A stretch of 64,000 nt of DNA from assembly GCA_030374805.1 (NCBI GenBank), contig JARGSG010000144.1, forward strand, positions 1-64,000. Direction: 5' to 3'. Within the stretch, counting starts at the first letter, position 1. Each line of letters begins with the position of its first letter. Source of the DNA: Gracilaria gracilis. Its lineage: Eukaryota; Rhodophyta; Florideophyceae; Gracilariales; Gracilariaceae. The position numbers were made by a program, and so were the translations under genes. Positions 56,566-64,000 of the stretch are shown here, piece by piece. Below the pieces are notes generated by a model. The model made no database searches and had not been told where the DNA came from. It saw only the letters and a list, made by a program, of their open reading frames with translations.

Positions 56566-56655
56566 GTGCTTTCTTGAAGCCGAAACCTCTCGTAAAAATC
56601 ACGCATCACGCAATGCAAAACAGGTTCATGAAAACAATTTATTCCTCTACTACAA
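56566..56655 (+). repeat. Short dispersed repeat, longest copy
   Basis: The first half matches 11563-11615 and the second half matches 26711-26755, joined here without a gap. This copy therefore shows the most complete form of the repeat. Its nature (MITE end, SINE tail) is not clear. Confidence 0.6.
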
Positions 56656-56854
56656 TTCAAAAACCTTAGATAGCTAAAATAAGTAGAATGAACCTTTTCA
56701 TATTTCGTGGTGAGGTCTTCAGTTTCTTTTTTCTCCGCAAGAACGGATTTACATTTCTAGCATAAAAGCCTACGAATCTGAAAATGCATTATGAGCGCGA
56801 ACCCTGGTACCCCCAGAAAGCTTACAATTAACCAAATTCTGTACCAACTTTGGC

Positions 56855-57406
56855 GTGTTTGCTTTGTACAAAATGAGCGCGCGGACAAGTAGCAACAGCC
56901 AAAGGCAGAGGATCACACCTTCCATCAGCTTTTATTTCGCCGAAGAGTATGGAACAGACCTGCTTCCATTTAGTTTTAGAGATCCAGATGTTTATGACAG
57001 GCGCCTAGCATGGGACAAAGACGCTTTCGAGGCTCTCAATTGCTATCGAACGGAGAAAGGTTTGAAGCCATCAAAATGGTCGTCCTTCATGAATGGCAAA
57101 GCACTGGAGATATCCGCAAAGCAGATACGACGCAAAAGATTTGAAGTTGAAACGAATGAGCCAAATATTTATTCGACGTCGTTTATCATAAAGACTTCCG
57201 ATCCTGAACCTGTTATTGAAGATGCGATGCAGATGGGCCTGTCGAAGGCAAGGTCGCAAAGACTGCGCATGAGTGGCGTTTATCGACGCGCTGACCCGAT
57301 GACGGCGAGTATGGGATGGGTTATCAATGGCCAGTTTGACGGAGCTGTTGCTGTGTTGGTGTTTAGAAACGCAGTGATGGTAACAACAGTTTTGGGTAGG
57401 ATTTGA
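56855..57406 (+). CDS. Hypothetical protein, possibly CAP/SCP-like
   Basis: 183 codons; alternative ATG at 56873 (MSARTSSNSQ). The stretch FEALNCYRTEKGLKPSKW followed by LEISAKQIRRKRF recalls the first helices of CAP/SCP domains (N-x-x-R..L-x-W..A), and SMGWVINGQFDGAVAVLVF could be a late strand. The usual CAP signature boxes and disulfide cysteines are not evident and there is no signal peptide, so the assignment is weak. The gene could be one exon of a longer one. Confidence 0.4.
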   Translation: MFALYKMSARTSSNSQRQRITPSISFYFAEEYGTDLLPFSFRDPDVYDRRLAWDKDAFEALNCYRTEKGLKPSKWSSFMNGKALEISAKQIRRKRFEVETNEPNIYSTSFIIKTSDPEPVIEDAMQMGLSKARSQRLRMSGVYRRADPMTASMGWVINGQFDGAVAVLVFRNAVMVTTVLGRI

Positions 57407-58907
57407 CGACCTAAAAAGAAAGTTTACAATCAGATTTTGCAAATGTTCCACACTTAATTTAAATAACTGTATTCAAGCTGGAATAATGAGGCTCCTCTCT
57501 CCCCTGTCGCAGCAACCCAGCGAAAGAATTGAAGAAATAGTTTCACTTTGCTCGTTACTGGCAAGTCATATACATCCCAATACTGCTCTATCTTACGCTG
57601 TAACCGTCACCACCACCAAATCTCTCGACTCAATCACTACCACGGCCGACCCCGTCCGCCGTCCGCGCAGGCTTATTTCCAGCAAGTCCACGCGCACGTT
57701 CACGTCGTTGAACGTCAGAAGTGTTTCTGTCTTCTCCGACAGCATGTGCGTGGTAGCCTCCACGTCCACTATGTCTGGTGCACCATTAACTTTTTCGATT
57801 TCAACTGCAGATCATTTCGAAATCACACTTGGTATGGACAGAATATGAAGTTCGAATGTTGTACCTCGATCTGAAAGAAGCAGATGTTGGTGAATACTGC
57901 AAAGTTGAAGACAATAATATATTCCATGTTGTGTAATCTGTTCCAAAATGTATTGTGCATTTCTTCTTTATGTATTTAGGTTTTTTTTGGAGTTATGGCA
58001 AAAGTAATCGTTGCTTACCAACCGCGCATATGGTATGGGGTTTACGGGGTTTCAGTATGGTAATGGACGTTTAAACCGTTTGTTATCGAGCATCATTTGT
58101 TAGTTTATTGTTAACCAGTCAAGATTCTTACACAGTTCCTATGCGCAAACGAACTGAATTGGTAAGGATTGAAGTGGTATCTTTGTGCAATATAAAATTC
58201 GCCTTTGGAACAAAACTGAATTTTTCTGAACGCTCCTGAAGGAGTGAAGTACACAGAAGAGAAGTTTTTGAACATGGACATCTTGTCGTCTACACGTATT
58301 AAAAAAACGGTCACTACAAATAAGTTTAGAAATTGTTTTGGAAACTTCAATTTTTATTACCTTTCTGGCACAAAACATAGCACCACACAGTGATTGGCTG
58401 CTGAAACTAGTTTTGACATAAAACTTGAGGACTCCGAACCCCTCGGGTCTCAGTTTCCATATCTATTGTTATCTCGGGATGGAGATTGATGTAGATTTGC
58501 TCACAAGTTATTGCAGCAGAGAAAGGTTTAATGTCCAGGCAGAATTGCAAAAACTCCAGAAATCGCCAGTTTTTTATATGTAGCGCATCGGTGGGTTTTC
58601 TATAAACCCCGACAGTGGGGGGTAAATGCAGAAATAGCCAAATGGCCACCCTGTCAAATATCAGCCAATAAAATGGCTCCGATTCTGACCGGCGCAGAAC
58701 CACTGCAACTTCCGACCCAACAACGCATGAAATCGGTGACGCGCGTAAAAGCTAATAAAAGCTAATAAATGGGCCAAAGCATTGTTGACGGAGATTGCAC
58801 CCAGCGTAGAAGCTTTGAACTGTGAAGTGACAGTGTCCATGATTTCCGATGCTTTGATGCAGTCGAAGAACATCATTTGATGCCGCAAGATGCCCGCGGA
58901 CCGACAT
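57407..58907. other. Spacer with unsupported short frames
   Basis: Overlapping frames at 57486-57848 and 57548-57874 are low-complexity (Thr/Ser/Val or His-rich) and neither is convincing. They may be remains of exons. No RNA gene or clear repeat. Confidence 0.4.
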
Positions 58908-59519
58908 TCCTCTCTGTACTTAATTCAAAACCATCAGCAGCTGCAAAGTGGTTGAATACTCGGCGGAAACCGATCAGGAGAAAGGGTGTCGTGAATTCCT
59001 GCAATCTGGAGTGTCCATATCCAGTTTAGAAGATCTGGAAGCTCAATCTCCGTGTGCTGGCGTGAGGGGCGATGGCAATCTTGTTTACATGACAGTTCCG
59101 CTTTGCAAGACTACTTGTGCGGCAAGTGCATGTCCGCATGAAGAAAGAACTATATTCGTGAATATGTCTGTTAGGGGAAGCGTTCTGCAAAAGAAGTGGG
59201 AAAGTAGCGATATAACGAATGCACAGAATTCAATGGCTTCTATATATCTGGGCGCATATAATGCTTTGATCGCAAACAACATTCCAAGCTGCAATAACAT
59301 ACCGTACGGTGTGCTTAAAGGCAAACTCTATGAGGGGGAGTTCTAAGACTATGCTGTTGAGTACTTGGTTGCGTACAGGAAACCATACGCACCATTTCCA
59401 TATGATATTCGCCAGTATTTGCAAGATCTCGCGGCCAAGAAATACGGCGGTCGAATTTACGATCTAATACTTGAGCTTCTTGCGGCTCACATTGAGTCGC
59501 AGTGCAGCCTTGTAGGATA
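58908..59519 (+). pseudogene. Unknown cysteine-containing protein with an in-frame stop
   Basis: An open frame reads VVEYSAETDQEKGCREFLQ, then VYMTVPLCKTTCAASACPHE and NMASIYLGAYNALIANN-like helices, to a TAA at 59344-59346. The same frame goes on DYAVEYLVAYRKPYAPFPYD to LLAAHIESQCSLVG and a TAG at 59517-59519. Protein-like composition on both sides of the TAA suggests a nonsense mutation or an unspliced intron edge. There is no ATG start; AG acceptor sites near 58937-58940 suggest it begins as an internal exon. No family recognised. Confidence 0.4.
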
Positions 59520-61184
59520 GACTTTTCTTGTACTTCTCTTGTAGAATATACAACGTGGCGCCTCTGAGAGGAAATTCATACTAAAAATAGCCTCTTTTCT
59601 TAGGGAATTGGTAGCAACAGATGCATATCCCTATTGAAGCGACTGATTGCATCCGTCGGAACGGGCACTGGAGACTTACTTGGCGCAATGTGTCTCCTGT
59701 GCCCTCGGAATGAAACGCGTTCACCTTTTTTACAGTTCTGTCAAGCAACCTCCAGCTCCGCGCCCAAAAAGGATTAGGTTTTGTGCTGACTGAGTGCTCA
59801 AGATGATCTATCTACCCTCGTATGATACTGTTGTGAGAATGACGTACAAATTACCTAGTGACGTACAAACTACATTTACTTTGCTCTAAGTAGTACGTCA
59901 CATAGTTAGCCGAACAGTCGCTTAGTATCTCTACATAAAGGCACATACCGTAGCCTCACAGCTCGATGAGAGCGAGGCAGCCCGCTGTGTCACATTGTAT
60001 TGCTTGTGAGACGCTTCCCTCTCCACTACGCCACGCTGGATTTCGAGCGCATTGCCGAAGCCCAAACGATAAGTGTATGTACTTTTTTGGCCAAGCCTGA
60101 AGGAATTGCAACAGCCGGACTGCATTACCAGGCTGGAGATCGTCCAGTATCAGAGCTTTTCGAAGCAAGCTTCGAAAAAAAAAACTACCGCAAAGCTCCA
60201 TTACACGGAATGGTGTTGTCTTTGGAGAAACACCAGAGCCTTGAGAAGCTGCTTTCCAAAGGTAAATTATTAGAGCCTCCGAGAAAAGGCAATGGTATCT
60301 TTTCAGTTTTTTTTTCTGCTTATTTGTAACAAGTCAGTCATAGGAGACAATTTTAGGTTTTAAAAAATGTTCAGTGAAAGTTTTTATTTATTTTTGGTTT
60401 TCGGCACAGTTTGAATGTGTTGGTAGTGTACATGGAACTATGGTATTACACACCGCCCTGTTTAGGACCAATTTGGATTCTACTACGGTTTGTCTCCAAA
60501 TTATCTGTTTGAAGAGTTGGTTCTTTTTCTTGCATTTTAATTTGTTGGTATGGTAGTGATCTAATGTAGGGCTTGCCGCCAGAAAGAAAGGAAAATGCTC
60601 TGTGTGACACGGCGCATTTTTTTAAAAATTTTTATTGCACCGTAATACTTTTTTCAAAAGAAAAAAGGTTGTTCTAAATATAAGCGGTACATTTCAAGGT
60701 TGTACCAAGTAGTAGTTTAGCATTGCCTAAACACAGCTTGCGGCAGCTTTAAAATAGCTTTTGTTTTGAGCAAAGCCCTTGATTAGCTATACTTCAGCTC
60801 AGCCCGTTTGTTAGTAGGAGCTTTGCTATAATATACATATTATGCACCGTTGGTAGACGGACACGTTTACACAGTTGAAACAAGCGCACCCGTTGTGTAC
60901 GTGTCCATCGATCGATCTATATGCTTTCACCTTCATAACTGGCACCGTGTCCATGCGTGTCACCTGTGTGCGTTTAGATGTCTGCTAACGTGTCACAGAT
61001 TGACGTCATCATGTGGACTGCATGACAAAGCATTAGAAGAACCTTCTTCTTCGCACCTTGGAAGACTATTCTTTGGCGTCGAATTCTGGAACGATTGAAC
61101 GACAGAGCCTGTTACTAAATCTCATGGTCCAGTGAAAAGAAGAACAATCATGTTCACCGGACACTTCCAAGACTCTGCTCTATT
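59520..61184. other. Spacer with unsupported short frames
   Basis: A 109-codon plus-strand frame at 60000-60329 (VRRFPLHYATLDFERIAE) has no ATG start and no motif; it could be an exon fragment. The rest is AT-rich with nothing I recognise. Confidence 0.4.
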
Positions 61185-61255
61185 GTAGCTGCTGTCAGCT
61201 GCAGCTGTCAGCCCCAAGAGGGCCATGGCTGACAGCTGCAGCTGACAGCAGCTAC
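61185..61255. repeat. Perfect 29-base inverted repeat with a 13-base loop
   Basis: GTAGCTGCTGTCAGCTGCAG begins the left arm (61185-61213); the right arm (61227-61255) is its exact reverse complement. Twenty-three bases of the right arm recur at 62109-62131. Arms are built of GCTG/CAGC words (also PvuII/PstI-like palindromes), so several alternative folds are possible. Confidence 0.85.
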
Positions 61256-61971
61256 ATCTATATACGAAAGCCTTCAAGCGGTGCGAGGTAAAAGAGCACA
61301 ATCTTCCACCAAAAGCTCGCTCAAAATACCATCAGTGTCGTCACCGAAATGAGTCACGTACCGAGTGAGGGCCAAGTGAATTTGACAGCATCGTTCCAGC
61401 TCGTTCCGGGGAGCTATATGCATTGTCCCCAGCTGGTCATCCGACCTCCAAGCTGAAACATGAACTTGTTGTCACTCCTGCGGCACTATCACCAGCCTAA
61501 TAGAACCGAATTCCAAGTCTGTCAACGTGCGGACGACGGTTTTGTTCTCCAACAAAGAAGCAGCATCGCATCCAGCTCCTACTCAGAACGGTACTGGGTG
61601 CCCACTACCCTGCAGTGGTGAGCAGAAGCCGTGCTACACAAAACGAAACATGGCCATACTCATAGTTCAAAATATTTTGAACCGCTACAATCGCATGTAC
61701 ACCACCACAGCAAGAACAATCGATGCTGTCGAAAATCCTACGTGTAAACGCACGGAGTACTTGATCTTTGAAGCGCGGACGGTACATTAGCGCCAATCAT
61801 GATATCCTTGTCACAACTGTCTCTTTCCTCGACCCAGAAGACCCTGCGGAGTTTTTTTTGGGCGGGTTGACTTTCCAGATGGTGAGCAAGACCAAGGCTG
61901 TTAAGCCTCTTAATTCCCTCGGCGTGCTCTTTCCGTGCCAGTCTGTAGTGAACAGGGGGGAAGAGCGGCAG

Positions 61972-62047
61972 GGCCGGGGTTCGAACCACGAACCCCGGGC
62001 CCGCACAAAAAGCACACGAAGGCGGTTACCGATTGAGCTATGGCCGC
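61972..62047 (-). tRNA. tRNA-like Pol III unit (degenerate tRNA or SINE head)
   Basis: On the minus strand it starts GCGGCCATAGCTCAATCGG, with an A-box TAGCTCAATCGG (62029-62040) and a B-box GGTTCGAACCC (61977-61987) about 40 bases on. The 3' end GGCCCTGCCGC pairs only roughly with the 5' end, and the D-arm lacks its second strand. It is therefore not a normal tRNA and more likely a tRNA pseudogene or the promoter part of a short retroposon. No anticodon is assigned. Confidence 0.45.
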
Positions 62048-62108
62048 TCACGGTGTGGTGACCTCGAGCCACACCGCCGGAGGTGTTATCGTGACCCTCT
62101 GTGACCGC

Positions 62109-62131
62109 CAGCTGCAGCTGACAGCAGCTAC
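62109..62131 (+). repeat. Extra half-copy of the 61.2-kb inverted repeat
   Basis: CAGCTGCAGCTGACAGCAGC plus TAC matches the right arm of 61185-61255 in the same orientation. The pair flanks an 850-base segment that contains the tRNA-like unit. Confidence 0.7.
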
Positions 62132-63035
62132 ACAGTCTCTTCTTTGCTGCATGTTCTCACGTGGTGGTGCGTACGTGGGGAATGAATATCAATGAACAGC
62201 ACGGCAAACCCATGTGAGCCAGTTAATACTGAAACATTGCTGGATTTAGAACCGTACGCATATCGCTTCATGACATTGTTGCTTTAGGCTACCGCAACAA
62301 GGAATATACCAGCTTAATGTTGGTTCCCCGCTTAATTAGATCGCATTCCATTTCCGCCAGAGACAACTCATAAAGACGATTTGCAGTAGAACGACGTTCA
62401 CAATTTGTGGCTTTGGAATTTGATGTACTTTGAAACAAAAACTTTTTGAATCACGAGCTATTGAAGAACTATCACTAACTAAAACAATCTCGGAAGCTGT
62501 ACGCTCTGATGGTATATCTACGGGCTATTATATGTGCTACATGTGGTATGCGAGAACTCAGAGTGATATGGCAAATTTGGAGGAGTTTGTACTGTGCCTT
62601 CACATGCGTGATAGCAAATGTAAAGACTTTTTGAGAACAGGTGTCGTTCATGCACGCGCTGCCATGCTGGCGCCATATGCATTTCATTCGTTGTCTTTTG
62701 TTCAGCCATGACTTGTAAAGCGTCTTGAGGGTGTTGTACGTTCCACGTCTCTGCGACTATCAGACACATTTGCGCCTTATTGGAAAACATGGTTGTCATG
62801 TTCTGACGATGTATCACGATTCCAACTTTCCAGACACTACTTAACGCCTCCCGGAGTAAAACCCGGAAGCAGGAAGCAAGAGACAGCGTGCTGTCCATTT
62901 ATTCCGTGTAGTGCCGTACCGTTGTGAACCTTGACTGTGCCGGTCATCCGAGGTAACTCCCGCCTTCAGTTCGCTTTAGCTCCGCTCTAACTCTAACACC
63001 TTAATCGCGGGTGTCAACACGCCGAGGATCTCACT
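62132..63035. other. Spacer upstream of the vWA gene
   Basis: Overlapping frames on both strands at 62430-62711 (+) and 62518-62898 (-) have no recognisable motif. The last 150 bases are the likely promoter of the next gene; no clear TATA box seen. Confidence 0.4.
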
Positions 63036-64000
63036 ATGGCGTTGTTCTCAGGGCGGCGATGCTTCTTGTTATTTCTTACTTGTCTTTCAGCCGTCCATGC
63101 ATTTCCTTATGGCCCTACATGTCGCGCCAAGACTGTTTTTCCTTACGTGACTTGTGGTCCATCGCCAGACAGATGTTTCGACACTTACGACCTCGCCGAC
63201 GGATTCTGTGCACCAAAGGATCAATTTGGATGCAAGGTGCAGCCATGTTCAGGTGGAGGCTTTGGATGCAGTCTTGACCCAGCAACCAGCAGCTCTTGTT
63301 CACATGGAGAGATCGCCGCAAGCGATGTGAAACTAACTCTTGAACAGCCAGTTTCAATTAATCTAAGACTCAATCCAACGCCTCCCACCGTTGATGTGGT
63401 TCTACTCATCGACGCATCGGCATCGATGAAAGCTCATCTGGAAGCAATCAAACCTAAACTGGTTTCGTTCTTGAACAGCCTCGAAACGTCCTGGGCCACG
63501 AAAGTGGGTGTTGGCATTTACGGGCCGGAAGGCTCGTTTGACTCTACTGGCATCTCTGCTCTGTCCGCGGTTGACGAAGATGTGAGCAAAGCCATTCAAG
63601 CGCTGGACCGCGTACCCGAATTCGCCGATGGCCCGCGCACGACGTTGACCGCTCTCAATAAGCTTCGCCAATCCGATCTGCGCGCACGAGCCTACCGGCA
63701 GGTTGTGTTCCTGATCGGCAACTCTCCCGGACGCGAGCCGGAATGCCAATACGCCATGACGCGTGAAAGCACTGTCAGAGACGTGTACGGCTACGGCTCC
63801 AGCGTGTCCGTCGTCCCAGTCAGTGTGGGCGCGGACGGTTTAGACGCAAGTCTACCGGCGCCTGCTGCGTGCGGTGGTAATTCGTGGGCCACACCCGCGC
63901 CGGTCGCGCAGGGACAGGCGACGTACCTTGCCAGCAACACAGGCGGCGCCATGGTTGACGACATCACGCCGCAGGCGTTGATGGCGGCTTTCGACACGGT
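63036..64000 (+). CDS. Secreted von Willebrand factor A-domain protein, 3' end beyond the window
   Basis: At least 321 codons, open to the window end, from ATG 63036. A basic start and hydrophobic stretch (GRRCFLLFLTCLSAVHAF) form a signal peptide. Residues about 30-90 hold some eight cysteines (e.g. FGCKVQPCSGGGFGCSLD). A vWA domain follows: VDVVLLIDASASMK has the MIDAS motif DxSxS with Asp126, then VGVGIYGPEGS, a Thr in GPRTTLTAL that may complete the metal site, and QVVFLIGNSPG as a central strand. The layout, Cys-rich N-terminus plus vWA, resembles extracellular adhesion or matrix proteins; the ligand is unknown. GC and codon use are higher than in the neighbouring spacers. Confidence 0.8.
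   Translation, partial: MALFSGRRCFLLFLTCLSAVHAFPYGPTCRAKTVFPYVTCGPSPDRCFDTYDLADGFCAPKDQFGCKVQPCSGGGFGCSLDPATSSSCSHGEIAASDVKLTLEQPVSINLRLNPTPPTVDVVLLIDASASMKAHLEAIKPKLVSFLNSLETSWATKVGVGIYGPEGSFDSTGISALSAVDEDVSKAIQALDRVPEFADGPRTTLTALNKLRQSDLRARAYRQVVFLIGNSPGREPECQYAMTRESTVRDVYGYGSSVSVVPVSVGADGLDASLPAPAACGGNSWATPAPVAQGQATYLASNTGGAMVDDITPQALMAAFDT

Noticed and set aside
60000-60329. 109-codon plus-strand frame
   Set aside because: No ATG start, no motif and no clear splice context; kept only as a remark on the spacer.

Overview
This is a transposon-dense, intron-poor eukaryotic nuclear window. Four large Ty3/Gypsy-type LTR retrotransposons with C-terminal chromodomains (chromovirus-like) fill about two thirds of it. 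Between them lie AT-rich spacers with decayed PIF/Harbinger-like DNA transposons, and a gene-bearing right end (52.4-64 kb) codes for a PAPS sulfotransferase, an EamA-type transporter and a secreted von Willebrand A-domain protein. This mix fits an algal genome, for instance a multicellular red alga. That is an inference from gene style and was not tested.

Layout. 1-11427: element A1 (+ strand), complete with both LTRs. 11428-13423: AT-rich spacer with a dead DDE transposase. 13424-24225: element B (- strand), complete with LTRs but old and broken. 24226-26750: AT-rich spacer with an intron-containing pseudogene. 26752-35270: element C (+ strand), which lacks its 5' LTR and gag. 35271-38770: a two-gene Harbinger-like element (transposase + strand, Myb/SANT-like protein - strand). 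38899-50310: element A2 (- strand), a near-identical sister of A1 in inverted orientation, inserted into another DDE transposase gene with a direct repeat TCAGATG at both borders. 50311-52429: the rest of that transposase. 52430-64000: host-like genes plus small foldback repeats and a tRNA-like Pol III unit.

The main observation is that all three retrotransposon families (A, B, C) carry the same extra gene between the end of pol and the 3' LTR, on the opposite strand to gag-pol. The predicted proteins differ widely in sequence but share a clear core: PPVLxYxGS followed by a hydrophobic helix with a conserved EW/EF, plus RWDCERL, SDLPYxR and FDRP-RRRC in B and C, and a C-terminal helical block shared by B and C. 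I recognise no known family in it. The elements are therefore ambisense: gag-pol reads from the 5' LTR, and the antisense gene must read from in or near the 3' LTR, the two converging on a short spacer. The same elements also carry repeated copies of their polypurine tract inside pol, and A and B use the same unusual primer-binding site.

No element here has an intact full set of genes. A2 has an intact gag, a pol with three lesions, and an antisense gene intact over its 585-residue core. A1 has an intact integrase-chromodomain part and an antisense gene with two nonsense codons. B and C are heavily broken.
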